A DNA stretch of 64,000 nucleotides from an uncultured Oscillospiraceae bacterium (GCA_944385035.1 CALWVV010000001.1:124001-188000), one strand, 5' to 3'. Positions 33,568-42,654 are shown, counted from the stretch's first letter. Numbers and translations are program-made. Notes: a model not told the origin generated them from the letters alone.

Positions 33568-35535
33568 TTACTTGCCTCTCAGCTCGATGATCTGATCTCT
33601 TAGCGCAGCTGCCAGCTCGAATTCCAACATTTTGGCAGCCTCTTTCATTTCCTTCTCCAGCTTTGCGATGCGCTCGGCCTTCTGCTGCTTGGTGAGGCTC
33701 TTCACCTCTCCCTTGCGTTCGGTCTCACTGCTCTCGGACACGCCGATCTCCAGCAGATCCCGCACCGACTTGATAACGGTTTTCGGCACGATACCGTGGG
33801 CCTTGTTGAAGGCGTCCTGCTTTTCCCGGCGGCGCTCGGTCTCATCCATGGCCCGGCGCATGGAGGGAGTAATGGTATCGGCATACATGATGACCATGCC
33901 CTCGGCGTTTCGTGCCGCACGGCCGATGGTCTGGATGAGGGAGGTCTCGCTGCGCAGGAAACCCTCCTTATCTGCGTCCAGAATGGCCACCAGGGATACC
34001 TCCGGCAGGTCCAGGCCCTCCCGGAGAAGGTTAATGCCCACCAGCACATGGAAGGTCCCCAGGCGCAGGTCCCGGATGATCTCCATACGCTCCATGGTGT
34101 CCACATCGTGGTGCATATACCGCACTTTGATCCCCGCCCCCTGGAGGTAGGTGGTAAGATCCTCCGCCATGCGCTTGGTGAGGGTGGTGACCAGCACCCG
34201 CTCGTTTCGGGCGGTGCGGGCGTTGATTTCGCCGATGAGGTCGTCGATCTGGCCCTCCACCGGCCGCACCTCGATTTTGGGGTCCAGCAGACCCGTGGGC
34301 CGGATGACCTGCTCCACGATCTGCCCCGAGCGGCTGCGCTCATACTCTCCCGGTGTGGCCGAAACATAGACCACCTGGTTGAGCCGCTTTTCAAACTCTT
34401 CAAATTTCAGCGGCCGGTTATCATAGGCGCAGGGCAGGCGGAAACCATAGTCCACCAGGGTGGTCTTTCGGGCCCGGTCTCCGTTGTACATGGCCCGCAC
34501 CTGGGGCAGGGTCACATGGCTCTCATCAATAAAGAGGACAAAATCTTTTGGGAAATAGTCCAGCAGAGTATGGGGCGGGGAACCCACCGGCCGTCCCTCG
34601 ATGACCCTGGAATAGTTCTCAATGCCCGAACAGTAACCCAGCTCCTGCATCATCTCCACATCGTACATGGTACGCTGCTTGATGCGTTGGGCCTCAATAA
34701 GCTTATTTTCTTGTTCAAAGAAGGCTACCCGCTCCTCCAGCTCCTTATAAATCTCCTGGATGGCGGCATCCATCTTTTCCTTGGGCGTCACATAGTGGGT
34801 AGCAGGCCAGATGGGGATGTTGTTCAGCCGGCGGATGGGCGAACCGGTGACCACATTGATCTCCGAGATGCGGTCAATCTCGTCCCCAAAGAACTCCACC
34901 CGGATGGCGGTATCCTTCCAGTAGGCAGGCCAGATCTCCACCGTGTCCCCCCGCACCCGGAACATGTTGCGCTCAAAGGCGATGTCGTTTCGTTCATAGC
35001 GGATGGCCACCAGCCGCTTCAAAAGCTCATCCCGCTCCAGCTGGGCTCCCACCCGAAGGGAGACCATCATTTTCTCAAAATCCTCCGGCTCACCCAGGCC
35101 GTAGATGCAGGATACGGAAGAGACCACGATCACGTCCCGCCGCTCCAGCAGAGATGCGGTCGCGGCAAGGCGCAGACGGTCGATCTCCTCGTTGATGGAG
35201 GAGTCCTTTTCGATAAACGTATCCGTGTGGGGAATATAGGCCTCCGGCTGGTAGTAGTCATAGTAAGACACAAAATATTCCACCGCGTTGTTGGGGAAAA
35301 ACTCCTTGAACTCCGCACACAGCTGGGCAGCCAGGGTCTTGTTGTGGGCCAGCACCAAAGTGGGCCGCTGGACCTTCTCAATGATTTTAGCCATGGTAAA
35401 GGTCTTGCCCGAGCCGGTGACACCCAGCAGGGTCTGCTCGTCAAGACCCATCTCAATCCCCTGGGACAAGGCGGCAATGGCCTCTGGCTGATCGCCGGAC
35501 GGGGTATATTCCGATACAACTTCAAATTTTGGCAC
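33568..35535 (-). CDS. uvrB: Excinuclease ABC subunit B
   Basis: Helicase-like subunit of excision repair; 655 residues. Walker [13 protein letters not shown], the beta-hairpin tyrosines in [27 protein letters not shown], and a C-terminal UvrC/UvrA-binding UVR helix pair ([17 protein letters not shown]). The start is GTG with GGAGGAGG upstream. A good promoter lies 30 bp upstream, beginning just after the radC stop. Confidence 0.97.
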   Translation of the reverse strand: MPKFEVVSEYTPSGDQPEAIAALSQGIEMGLDEQTLLGVTGSGKTFTMAKIIEKVQRPTLVLAHNKTLAAQLCAEFKEFFPNNAVEYFVSYYDYYQPEAYIPHTDTFIEKDSSINEEIDRLRLAATASLLERRDVIVVSSVSCIYGLGEPEDFEKMMVSLRVGAQLERDELLKRLVAIRYERNDIAFERNMFRVRGDTVEIWPAYWKDTAIRVEFFGDEIDRISEINVVTGSPIRRLNNIPIWPATHYVTPKEKMDAAIQEIYKELEERVAFFEQENKLIEAQRIKQRTMYDVEMMQELGYCSGIENYSRVIEGRPVGSPPHTLLDYFPKDFVLFIDESHVTLPQVRAMYNGDRARKTTLVDYGFRLPCAYDNRPLKFEEFEKRLNQVVYVSATPGEYERSRSGQIVEQVIRPTGLLDPKIEVRPVEGQIDDLIGEINARTARNERVLVTTLTKRMAEDLTTYLQGAGIKVRYMHHDVDTMERMEIIRDLRLGTFHVLVGINLLREGLDLPEVSLVAILDADKEGFLRSETSLIQTIGRAARNAEGMVIMYADTITPSMRRAMDETERRREKQDAFNKAHGIVPKTVIKSVRDLLEIGVSESSETERKGEVKSLTKQQKAERIAKLEKEMKEAAKMLEFELAAALRDQIIELRGK

Positions 35536-35564
35536 AGTGCCGCCTCCTCCCTTTGGTGCTCCTC

Positions 35565-35593
35565 ATTATATCAGAACTAATGTTCCATAGCAA
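35565..35593 (-). promoter_or_regulatory. uvrB: SigA-type promoter of uvrB-ybaK-uvrA
   Basis: On the minus strand TTGCTA (35588-35593), 17-bp spacer, perfect TATAAT (35565-35570). I see no clear LexA-type (GAAC-N4-GTTC or CGAAC-N4-GTTCG) site here, so damage control is not supported by the sequence. Confidence 0.7.
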
Positions 35594-35605
35594 GGGCTAT
35601 TTTCT

Positions 35606-36319
35606 CTACCAGGGCTCTGGCCCCACCAGTTGGAGCAGCTTTCGCCCTCCGCTGCGCTCTGACTCCCGCAGGGACACCACATCTCCTTCTACAAAAATCA
35701 GGTGGTCCACCAGGGACACTCCCAGAGGTGCCAGGGCACACTTTATGACATCGGTACACTGCCAGTCCTCCGCGGAAGGAAAGGCCAGCTGACTGGTATG
35801 GTTGTGCGCCAGGTAGAAGTAGACGGCACCCAGCGCCATGCAGATCTCCGCTACCCGGCGGATATTGACATCGGAGTTCAGAATGTTTCCCTCCGATACT
35901 TTACGGATGCCCAGCAGCTTTCCTTTCGCGTCCAAACACAGGACATAGACCATTTCATTGGCCGCTCCATAGAAATATGGGCTCAGGAGCTTTGCGGCAT
36001 CATTAGCCGTGTGGACCAGCTCCCCCGGTCCGCTGCGCTGGGCCACATACCGCCCGCTCACCGCCGGAATCATCTTGATGAGGGCCACTGAGTGCTCTCC
36101 CAATCCGGTCACTTTGCTCAGCTCGTCCGGGGAGGCATCCAGCACTTTAGCTAAGGACCCAAACCGATCAATGAGTTCGTGGGCCAGTGGATTCACATCT
36201 CCCTGTGGAATGGCATAGAACAACAAAAGCTCCAGCACCCGGTGGTCGGGCCAGCCCTCCAACCCTCGGGTCAAAAATTCTGTTTTCACCCTCCCGCGGT
36301 GGCCGATGTGGCTGGCCAT
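35606..36319 (-). CDS. radC: RadC-family JAB domain protein
   Basis: A 237-residue protein: an N-terminal helix-hairpin-helix-like region (LSKVTGLGEHSVALIK) and a C-terminal JAB/JAMM domain with the metal motif AHNHTSQLAFPSAED (His-x-His ... Ser-x-x-Asp). The usual HNHPSG reads HNHTSQ here. The family role is unclear despite the repair name. The ATG at 36319 follows AAAGGGG; longer in-frame extensions run into the duplicated pyrE tail and are rejected. Confidence 0.88.
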   Translation of the reverse strand: MASHIGHRGRVKTEFLTRGLEGWPDHRVLELLLFYAIPQGDVNPLAHELIDRFGSLAKVLDASPDELSKVTGLGEHSVALIKMIPAVSGRYVAQRSGPGELVHTANDAAKLLSPYFYGAANEMVYVLCLDAKGKLLGIRKVSEGNILNSDVNIRRVAEICMALGAVYFYLAHNHTSQLAFPSAEDWQCTDVIKCALAPLGVSLVDHLIFVEGDVVSLRESERSGGRKLLQLVGPEPW

Positions 36320-36357
36320 GGGGACCGCCCCTTTCTCTCTCTGAAAATCCTTACTGT

Positions 36358-36547
36358 TTGGCGCCGTACTGCTCCAGATAGGCCTCCATCCAAATGCGGG
36401 TTTTTCCTGCGGGAAAACCGTTCGCGCATTCGCGCGCCGCATTTTCAGGGGGAACCAGTTCCCCCCTGAAGCCCCCCTCTGCTCTCCGAGGGGACGGAAC
36501 ATTTTTCTCAGTTCTTGGCGCCGTACTGCTCCAGATAGGCCTCCATC
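36358..36547. repeat. Direct duplication of the pyrE 3' end flanking a palindromic insert
   Basis: A 33-bp sequence starting TTGGCGCCGTACTGC occurs at 36358-36390 and again at 36515-36547, 157 bp apart. The second is the real pyrE 3' end. The first is an orphan copy that still reads YLEQYGAK and an in-frame TAA two codons later on the minus strand. Between them lie hairpins: AAATGCGG/CCGCATTT-type (36391-36452) and TTCAGGGGG/CCCCCTGAA (36453-36480). Confidence 0.8.
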
Positions 36548-37182
36548 TTGGCCTTCATCTCGTCGTCAATATAGACCTTGCCGTCCACGGGGTTGTTGTG
36601 AAGGAAGGAGATGACCTCCCGCACAGTGACAATGGGGAACACCTGGATGCCGTAGTCCTGGCGCAGCTCATCCAGGGTGGAGCACTCCCGTGTCCCCCGC
36701 TCCATCCGGTCCACAGAGACAAACAGGGCCTTCATGTTTACAGCGGCCACGTGTTTAAAGAGCTCAATGGATTCCCGCACGGCGGTACCGGCGGTGACCA
36801 CGTCCTCAATGATGGCCACATTGTCCCCATCCTGAGGCTTATAGCCCACCATGGAACCACCCTCACCGTGGTCCTTGGCCTCCTTGCGGTTAAAGCAATA
36901 GGGCAGGTCCCGGTCGTAATTGCGGTACAGGGAGGCCGCAGCGGACACCGCCAGGGGGATCCCCTTATAAGCCGGGCCAAACAGGCAGGTGATGCCCTCG
37001 GGCATATGCTCCTGGATGCAAGCGGCGTAGTAGTCCCCCAGCTTGGCGGCCTGGGCGCCGGTCTTGTAGTTTCCGGTGTTCACAAAGTAGGGGGTCTTCC
37101 GCCCGGACTTCGTAGTAAAGTCCCCAAAGGTCAGCACGCCGGAACGTACCATAAAGGTAATAAATTCTTCTTTATATGTCAT
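36508..37182 (-). CDS. pyrE: Orotate phosphoribosyltransferase
   Basis: Adds PRPP to orotate in pyrimidine synthesis; 224 residues. The PRPP loop NVAIIEDVVTAGTAVRES and CLFGPAYKGIPLA are present, as is the flexible-loop Lys/Arg region FNRKEAKDHGEGG. Its last about 12 codons are duplicated downstream (36358-36390). It has its own promoter; other pyr genes are not in the window. Confidence 0.95.
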   Translation of the reverse strand: MTYKEEFITFMVRSGVLTFGDFTTKSGRKTPYFVNTGNYKTGAQAAKLGDYYAACIQEHMPEGITCLFGPAYKGIPLAVSAAASLYRNYDRDLPYCFNRKEAKDHGEGGSMVGYKPQDGDNVAIIEDVVTAGTAVRESIELFKHVAAVNMKALFVSVDRMERGTRECSTLDELRQDYGIQVFPIVTVREVISFLHNNPVDGKVYIDDEMKAKMEAYLEQYGAKN

Positions 37183-37231
37183 ATTGCTCAGCCTCTTTCC
37201 TCTTTTTTCGGCTCAGGCCGGAAATCGTTTT

Positions 37232-37260
37232 ATTATACCACTATTCCCCATGGGATACAA
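37232..37260 (-). promoter_or_regulatory. pyrE: SigA-type promoter of pyrE
   Basis: On the minus strand TTGTAT (37255-37260), 17-bp spacer, perfect TATAAT (37232-37237). The leader is about 45 nt, too short for a PyrR attenuator. Confidence 0.7.
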
Positions 37261-37302
37261 GTATGGGGTCCGGTAAGAAAACTGTAAAAATTTGTCCCTC
37301 CC

Positions 37303-37331
37303 TTTACGTACAACCGCTTTTTTGATATAAT
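37303..37331 (+). promoter_or_regulatory. SigA-type promoter of the KdpD/KdpE-like pair
   Basis: TTTACG (37303-37308), 17-bp spacer, perfect TATAAT (37326-37331), followed by AAAGGAGG and the ATG at 37354. The leader is under 20 nt. It is divergent from pyrE. Confidence 0.7.
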
Positions 37332-37353
37332 TGCGGGAAAGGAGGCGCGGACC

Positions 37354-38544
37354 ATGGCATTCTTTCGGAAAATCAAGGCTCGATTTTCCCCCATTTATCA
37401 CGATTTGGAGACCCAGTTCCGCCGGATTCCGCCCATCCCGCGAAATCTGATGGTAACCGCCCTGTTTTTGTGCGCAGCTTACTGGGTCAGCAGTATCCTC
37501 ATCGGCCACACCGGAGGAGAAAACAATTCGGCTCTGGTTTTTGTACTGGCGGTGGTGCTTATCTCCCTGCTCACCAGCGGATATTTTTACGGCATTGCCG
37601 CCTCTATTATCGGTGCGCTTTGCATTAACATCTATTTTATGGCCCCCTACGCTCAGTTTTCCCTGACACGGGCCGGTTATCCCGTGGCCATGCTGTCCAT
37701 GGTAGCCATCTCCTGTGTGGTGTGCGCTCTGACCGCACGGGTAAAAAAACAGGCTATCGAGGCCGCCCGGCGGGAAAAGAACACCAAAGCCCTGTATGAG
37801 ATGAACGAAAAGCTCAACGCAGAAAAAGCTGCCATCCAGCTCCAGTCGGAGCGCGAGGCCATCCGAGGCAACATTTTGAGAGCCGTCTCCCACGACCTGC
37901 GCACCCCCCTCACCGCCATCTCCGGGGCGGTGTCCGTCCTGCTCAGCAGCCCGGAGGTCTCCCCCAAAAACCTGAGTATGCTCACCGACATCAAACGGGA
38001 CGCAGACTCCCTCATCGTCATGGTGGAAAACCTTCTCTCCGTCACCCGCCTTCAGGATGGGACTTTTCCTCTGAAAAAACAAGAGGAAATGCTGGAGGAG
38101 GTGGCCGGAGATGCGCTTCTGGCCACCCGGCGGCATTTTCCTGACTGCCACATCGCCATGGACCTGTCCGAGGACATTCTGTATCTGCCCATGGACCCTC
38201 TGCTCATCAAACAAGTTATTGTGAACCTACTGGAAAACGCCATTCGCCACTCCGGTGATTTGGAACACATCCGCCTGAGCTTGTTCCGCCAGGAGGACTA
38301 TGCCGTGGTGGAAGTACGGGACAAAGGCCGGGGGCTGCTGCCGGAAGTTTGTCAGGCGATTCAAGCGGGCAAACCGCTGCCCCAGTCTCTGTCCGGGGAT
38401 ACGACCCGCGGGATGGGCATAGGCTTGTCCGTCTGTCAGCGCATTATCAAGGCCCACGGAGGTTTCTTCGCCGCGGGCAACGATCCTGAGGGCGGCGCGG
38501 TTTTCCGCTTCGGCCTTCCCATGGAGGGACAAAACAATGAGTGA
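37354..38544 (+). CDS. KdpD-like sensor histidine kinase (C-terminal half only)
   Basis: A 396-residue kinase with four closely spaced helices (about 33-50, 58-75, 78-98, 108-128; DUF4118), a coiled linker, HisKA with His180 in RAVSHDLRTPLTAISG, and HATPase (NLLENAIRHSG, DKGRGL, GMGIGLSVC). It corresponds to the membrane and kinase half of KdpD; the N-terminal KdpD and USP domains are absent. No kdpFABC pump is nearby, so the potassium link is only by homology. It overlaps the regulator gene by 8 bp. Confidence 0.85.
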   Translation: MAFFRKIKARFSPIYHDLETQFRRIPPIPRNLMVTALFLCAAYWVSSILIGHTGGENNSALVFVLAVVLISLLTSGYFYGIAASIIGALCINIYFMAPYAQFSLTRAGYPVAMLSMVAISCVVCALTARVKKQAIEAARREKNTKALYEMNEKLNAEKAAIQLQSEREAIRGNILRAVSHDLRTPLTAISGAVSVLLSSPEVSPKNLSMLTDIKRDADSLIVMVENLLSVTRLQDGTFPLKKQEEMLEEVAGDALLATRRHFPDCHIAMDLSEDILYLPMDPLLIKQVIVNLLENAIRHSGDLEHIRLSLFRQEDYAVVEVRDKGRGLLPEVCQAIQAGKPLPQSLSGDTTRGMGIGLSVCQRIIKAHGGFFAAGNDPEGGAVFRFGLPMEGQNNE

Positions 38545-39244
38545 AAAACAGACCATTCTGGTCATCGAGGACGAACGGTCCATCAGCAACTTCATCTGCC
38601 GGGCTCTCGCCGCCAACGACTATAAAGCTATTCCCGCCTACCGCGGCAAGGAGGGCATGTCCCTTTTCTTTTCCCACAGTCCCGACCTGGTGCTGCTGGA
38701 TCTGGGACTGCCGGACACCGATGGGCTGGACATTCTGGCCCAGCTCCGGGGACTGCCTCGGGAGGTGCCCATCATTATCATCTCCGCACGGGACCGGGAG
38801 TCGGAAAAAGTCAAGGCCCTGGACATGGGGGCAGACGACTATGTGGTCAAGCCCTTTGGCGTGTCCGAACTGCTGGCCCGGATTCGTTCCGCCCTGCGCC
38901 GCTCTGACCGCTTGAAGCTCAGCCAGGGCATCCAGCGGGACGTCTATCAGATCAAGGACCTGACCGTGGATCTGGCCCGGCATCAGGTCTTGCTGGGGGA
39001 GGAAGAGATCCACTTTACCCAGAATGAGTTTAAAATCATTGAGCTCTTGGCCATCCATGCGGGCAAGGTGCTCACCTATGATTTCATTTTGGAGCATGTG
39101 TGGGGCCCCTACAGCGGCAGCGGCAGTAACCAGATTCTTCGCGTGAACATGGCCAACATTCGCCGCAAGCTGAAGGAAAATCCCTCGGACCCCAAGTATA
39201 TCCATACCGAACTGGGCATTGGCTACCGCATGCTGGACGATTGA
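38537..39244 (+). CDS. KdpE-like response regulator
   Basis: A 235-residue OmpR-family regulator: receiver with IEDE near the N-terminus, phospho-acceptor Asp55 in VLLDLGLPD, and Lys in VKPFG, then a winged helix with FTQNEFKIIELLA and a terminal GIGYRML. It is translated with the KdpD-like kinase (8-bp overlap). The target genes are unknown. Confidence 0.88.
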   Translation: MSEKQTILVIEDERSISNFICRALAANDYKAIPAYRGKEGMSLFFSHSPDLVLLDLGLPDTDGLDILAQLRGLPREVPIIIISARDRESEKVKALDMGADDYVVKPFGVSELLARIRSALRRSDRLKLSQGIQRDVYQIKDLTVDLARHQVLLGEEEIHFTQNEFKIIELLAIHAGKVLTYDFILEHVWGPYSGSGSNQILRVNMANIRRKLKENPSDPKYIHTELGIGYRMLDD

Positions 39245-39245
39245 C

Positions 39246-39280
39246 AAAACCGCTTCCGGACCTTTCCGGAAGCGGTTTTA
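39246..39280 (+). terminator. Terminator of the two-component operon
   Basis: AAAACCGCTTCCGG pairs perfectly with CCGGAAGCGGTTTT, directly after the stop codon. Confidence 0.92.
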
Positions 39281-39336
39281 ACAGCTTCTTTATAGGGGTT
39301 CCCTCTTCATTTATACCTATTTTATCTGCCGAACAG

Positions 39337-39527
39337 TATAATGAGGGATGAAAAGGGATCCTCTCTCCACGAACCCTTTCCAATTTTATTGCTTCGGCAG
39401 TCTCTCTCACTTCCTCCGAAGCAAAGTGTGCGGCATTGGTTGGTCAGCTCTTTCTCTCTCCTGGGCTCTCCTTCTCTCCCCTCTGCCGTATCATCAAAGC
39501 CCCCCTTCCGCCAAAGGGGGGCTTTTT
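39337..39527 (+). ncRNA. Candidate small RNA with pyrimidine-rich loops upstream of the sigF 3' end
   Basis: A gene-free plus-strand stretch with a TATAAT (39337-39342, no good -35), a 9-bp perfect hairpin TTGCTTCGG/CCGAAGCAA (39389-39424) whose loop holds CTTCCTCC, then a long C/T-rich stretch, and a terminator (39496-39527) with five T on the plus strand. The preceding operon already has its own terminator, so this one implies another plus-strand transcript. It could instead just be the sigF terminator read from the other side. Confidence 0.3.
39496..39527. terminator. Terminator between candidate sRNA and sigF
   Basis: AAAGCCCCCCTT pairs with AAGGGGGGCTTT around a 6-nt loop; TTTTT follows on the plus strand, only TTT on the minus strand. 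The sigF stop lies 17 bp away. Confidence 0.85.
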
Positions 39528-39543
39528 CATGCACATTTATACT

Positions 39544-40257
39544 TTAGACCAACTCCCTGCGCAGCCGTTCCAGAGCCCGGCGCTCCATCCGAGATACCTG
39601 AACTTGGGAGACGCCCAGCACTCGTGCGGCATTCATCTGGGTCATCCCCCGGTAATAGCGCAGCAGCAGCACCTGCTGCTCCCGCTCAGGAAGGCGGGAT
39701 ATGGCCGCGCGCAGAGTCAGGCGCTCTACCAATCCCTCCTCTTCCTGGCCCACGGAAAGCATTCCTTCCAGAGTAAGTCCGCCATCACCCGTCTCTGTTT
39801 GAAGGGAGATGACCGGCTCGGTAGCTGTCTCGGCGGCGGCAATTTCCTCAACAGTCAGTCCGGTGTCGTCGGCCAGTTCAGACAAGGTAGGCTCCCGGCC
39901 CAGCTGGGCAGCAAGGCGGCCCCGCGCCCCCCGGATGCTGGCACCCCGCTCCTTTACGCCCCGGCTCACCTTCACCGGGCCATCATCCCGGAGGAATCTT
40001 CGGATCTCCCCGGCGATTTTCGGCACTGCGTAGGTGGAAAACTGGGTCCCATACTCCGGGTCGAAGCCCCGCACCGCCTTCAGAAAGCCCAGACACCCCA
40101 GTTGGTAGAGGTCATCCGGCTCCACTCCCCGGCCATAGTACCGGCGCACCACGCTCCAAATCAGGCCGTTATTCTCCAGCAACACCTGTTCACAGGCCTG
40201 CTCGTCCCCCTCCCGGGCCGCTTGGAGCAGAGCGGAGCCGGACAAGGTACCGCTCAC
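39544..40257 (-). CDS. sigF: Forespore sigma factor SigF
   Basis: RNA polymerase sigma factor of the early forespore; 237 residues. Sigma region 2 (DDLYQLGCLGFLKAVRGFDP, YAVPKIAGEIRRFLRDDG), region 3 and region 4 with VLLLRYYRGMTQMNAARVLGVSQVQVSRMER. The GTG start overlaps the spoIIAB stop (GTGA), as in other spoIIA operons. It is kept inactive by SpoIIAB until SpoIIAA is dephosphorylated. Confidence 0.95.
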   Translation of the reverse strand: MSGTLSGSALLQAAREGDEQACEQVLLENNGLIWSVVRRYYGRGVEPDDLYQLGCLGFLKAVRGFDPEYGTQFSTYAVPKIAGEIRRFLRDDGPVKVSRGVKERGASIRGARGRLAAQLGREPTLSELADDTGLTVEEIAAAETATEPVISLQTETGDGGLTLEGMLSVGQEEEGLVERLTLRAAISRLPEREQQVLLLRYYRGMTQMNAARVLGVSQVQVSRMERRALERLRRELV

Positions 40258-40691
40258 CGGCCCGCCCGGCGGGCAATTTTCCGCGACATGGTGACGGTGG
40301 TGCCCTTGCCGGGAGTGGAGCGAACCTTCAGAGTATCCATAAAACTCTCCATAATGGTAAAGCCCATGCCGGAGCGCTCCTCACTGCCGGTGGTGAAGAG
40401 GGGGGTTCTGGCCTGGTCCACATCCTCAATGCCCACTCCCCAGTCCTTGACTACGATCTCCAGGGCGTGGTCCTCCTTGATGCGCAGCTTGAGCACTACC
40501 TTCCCCAGCTTGTCCGGATAGGCGTGGACAATGGCGTTGGTCACCGCCTCACTGACGGCGGTTTTTACGTCGTTGACCTCCTCCAGGGTGGGATCCAGCT
40601 GGGCGGCAAAGCAAGCCGCAGCGGCACGGGCAAACCCCTCATTGGCCGACCGGCTGGGAAATTCCAGGATCACTTGGTTTTCTACTTTCAT
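40254..40691 (-). CDS. spoIIAB: Anti-sigma F factor / protein kinase SpoIIAB
   Basis: A 145-residue GHKL-type Ser kinase and anti-sigma factor. N-box SEAVTNAIVHAYP, DWGVGIEDV and the ATP-lid TTGSEERSGMGFTIMESF are present. It binds SigF and phosphorylates SpoIIAA. The ATG at 40691 gives the usual family length; the in-frame start at 40757 would run into spoIIAA. Confidence 0.95.
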   Translation of the reverse strand: MKVENQVILEFPSRSANEGFARAAAACFAAQLDPTLEEVNDVKTAVSEAVTNAIVHAYPDKLGKVVLKLRIKEDHALEIVVKDWGVGIEDVDQARTPLFTTGSEERSGMGFTIMESFMDTLKVRSTPGKGTTVTMSRKIARRAGR

Positions 40692-40749
40692 ATGTATCGG
40701 TTCCTTTCCCGCAGTATGGCGGCATGGACTCAGAATTCCTGTCCCAGTT

Positions 40750-41055
40750 TCATTCAAACCGGATCAGCCGCTCCAATCCCGCCGCTTGAAATACCTTTTT
40801 TGCCTGAGATGGGGCATTGACCACCCGCATCGCCCCCCGGACCTGCCCCATTCTCCGGTGGGCCCGGATGAGCACTGCGATCCCCGAGCTGTCGGTAAAG
40901 GTGAGCCCGCTCAAGTCCACCGTCAGTTCTCGGGGCTGGGCCACATCGATTCTCCGGTCCAGCTCCTCCATGACCTCCCGTGCCCGGTGATGGTCCAGCT
41001 CCCCCTCCACCCAGGCAGTCAGCCGGCGCTGTTCCTCCCTGCATTTCACAGGCAT
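40750..41055 (-). CDS. spoIIAA: Anti-anti-sigma factor SpoIIAA
   Basis: A 101-residue STAS-domain protein; the phosphorylated Ser lies in LTFTDSSGIAVLIRAHRRM. It frees SigF from SpoIIAB when dephosphorylated. The ATG at 41055 follows AAGGAGG. First gene of the operon; the SigH promoter expected for spoIIA is not clear to me in the 200 bp upstream. Confidence 0.93.
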   Translation of the reverse strand: MPVKCREEQRRLTAWVEGELDHHRAREVMEELDRRIDVAQPRELTVDLSGLTFTDSSGIAVLIRAHRRMGQVRGAMRVVNAPSQAKKVFQAAGLERLIRFE

Positions 41056-41189
41056 ATGATCTCCTCCTTGTCGGAGCCCCGCTCCGTGTTCGCTTTTCCT
41101 CCCCATTATAGGACAGCCCCCCTGTCAAATCCGGTCACTTCCCGGCTCCATAGTATGCTTTCCCCAGTTTTTTGATTCTGGGAAAAGGT

Positions 41190-41218
41190 TTTACAAACCG
41201 CTCCATTTCCCTTATACT
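41190..41218 (+). promoter_or_regulatory. SigA-type promoter of the MATE exporter
   Basis: TTTACA (41190-41195), 17-bp spacer, TATACT (41213-41218). AGGAGG follows at 41255-41260 and sets the GTG start at 41267. Confidence 0.65.
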
Positions 41219-41266
41219 TATAGGTATAGGCAAGAACATACTGCCACTGTGACAGGAGGCTTTTCC

Positions 41267-42619
41267 GTGTCCCGACCACTTCATCTCACCACCGGCCCCA
41301 TCATGTCTCAGCTTATGGGCCTGGCCCTGCCTCTGCTGCTGGCCAATGTGCTCCAGCAGCTTTACAACATCGCAAATTCCCTGGTGGTCACCTGGTATCT
41401 GGGGGAGCAGGCACTGGCTGCCCTGGGTATTGCCGAAAGCGTCATGAATCTTTATATCTATGTCATCACCGGTGCCTGTATGGGAGCCGGAGTGCTGGTG
41501 GCCCAATTTTATGGGGAGCAGAATTTTTCCCGACTGCGCCGGCAGCTGTATGTCTCCGCCGTCCTGGTGGGGGGCAGCGTACTGACGGCCATCGCACTGG
41601 GCCAGCTGTTTCTTCCCCAAATTCTGACGCTGATCCAAACCCCTCCAGAGGTATGGAGCGATGTATCCGCCTATCTGCGCATCATCCTGGTGGGCATGAT
41701 CTTCACCTTTGCCTATAACTACCTGGCCGCCTCCCTGCGTTCCATCGGCGATACCCGTGCCGCGCTCTATTTTCTCTTCCTTTCCCTGGGCTATAACCTG
41801 GGGGCCGCATGGCTGCTGGTGGCGGTATGGAAGCTGGGCATTGTAGGCACCGCCTTGGCCACCGCCTCGGCACAGCTTCTCTCCTGTGCCTTGTGTTTCT
41901 TCTATATTCGAAAAAAACGGGCCGTCCTCCTCTTTGGCAAAGAGGATATGGTGCTGGAACCCTCCCTCATCCGTTTGACCATCAGCTATTGTGCGGTGGC
42001 CGCTCTCCAGCAATCCAGTCTCTACCTGGGCAAGCTGATGATTCAGGGGGCGGTCAATGGCATCAGCGCAGTAAGTACCGCCGCCATCTCCGCCTTTACC
42101 GCCGCGGGACGGGTGGAGAACTTCACCCAGGCTTTTGGCCTCAGCGGCTGTGAGGCCATGGCCATCTTCATTGCCCAAAATCACGGAGCCGGAGAGGACC
42201 GGCGGGCTCTGCGGGGCTTTCTGATGGGCAGTGCCGTCACCGTGGGAGTGGGCATTTTCTTCTCCGCAGCCATGGGGATCTTTGCCCAGCCCCTGTCCCA
42301 CCTTTTCCTGGGAGGCGGAGAGGGGATGACTCCCTGCATCTCCTATCTTCAGCTCATCAGTTGGTTCTATCTGCTCTCCTTCTTCGGTAATTCCTTTGTG
42401 GGTTGGTTCCGGGGGACAGGGCGGATGAACGTCACCTTCTTCGGCACCACCCTCCAGATCGCCATCCGGGTCATTGGAACCTATCTGCTGGTGGATTCCA
42501 TGGGACTGGATGCGGTAGCTCTGGCCACGGGGCTGGGCTGGGTAGCCATCGTCCTGTTTCAGACTACCCTCTTCCTGCTTCAGATCAGGTCCCATCGTCC
42601 GCGGCCCTCCCGGTCCTAG
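41267..42619 (+). CDS. MATE-family efflux transporter
   Basis: A 450-residue cation-coupled multidrug exporter with twelve predicted helices in two similar halves (TTGPIMSQLMGLALPLLLANVL at the start matches the family opening; the second half starts near ISYCAVAALQQSSLYLGKLM). The substrate is not predictable. GTG at 41267 is chosen because the SD AGGAGG lies inside the longer frame that begins at 41249. Single gene with own promoter and terminator. Confidence 0.9.
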   Translation: MSRPLHLTTGPIMSQLMGLALPLLLANVLQQLYNIANSLVVTWYLGEQALAALGIAESVMNLYIYVITGACMGAGVLVAQFYGEQNFSRLRRQLYVSAVLVGGSVLTAIALGQLFLPQILTLIQTPPEVWSDVSAYLRIILVGMIFTFAYNYLAASLRSIGDTRAALYFLFLSLGYNLGAAWLLVAVWKLGIVGTALATASAQLLSCALCFFYIRKKRAVLLFGKEDMVLEPSLIRLTISYCAVAALQQSSLYLGKLMIQGAVNGISAVSTAAISAFTAAGRVENFTQAFGLSGCEAMAIFIAQNHGAGEDRRALRGFLMGSAVTVGVGIFFSAAMGIFAQPLSHLFLGGGEGMTPCISYLQLISWFYLLSFFGNSFVGWFRGTGRMNVTFFGTTLQIAIRVIGTYLLVDSMGLDAVALATGLGWVAIVLFQTTLFLLQIRSHRPRPSRS

Positions 42620-42654
42620 CTCAACTGCTCCCCGATTCCAACGGCAGGCCATAA

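Noticed and set aside
35565-35605. LexA box at the uvrB promoter
   Set aside because: No inverted GAAC/GTTC arrangement of the right spacing is present.
36391-36514. An insertion sequence
   Set aside because: No transposase frame; only palindromes and the duplicated pyrE tail.
41100-41135. TTGACA ... TATAAT as spoIIA promoter on the minus strand
   Set aside because: The spacer is only 12 bp, far too short for SigA, and spoIIA operons are normally read by SigH.
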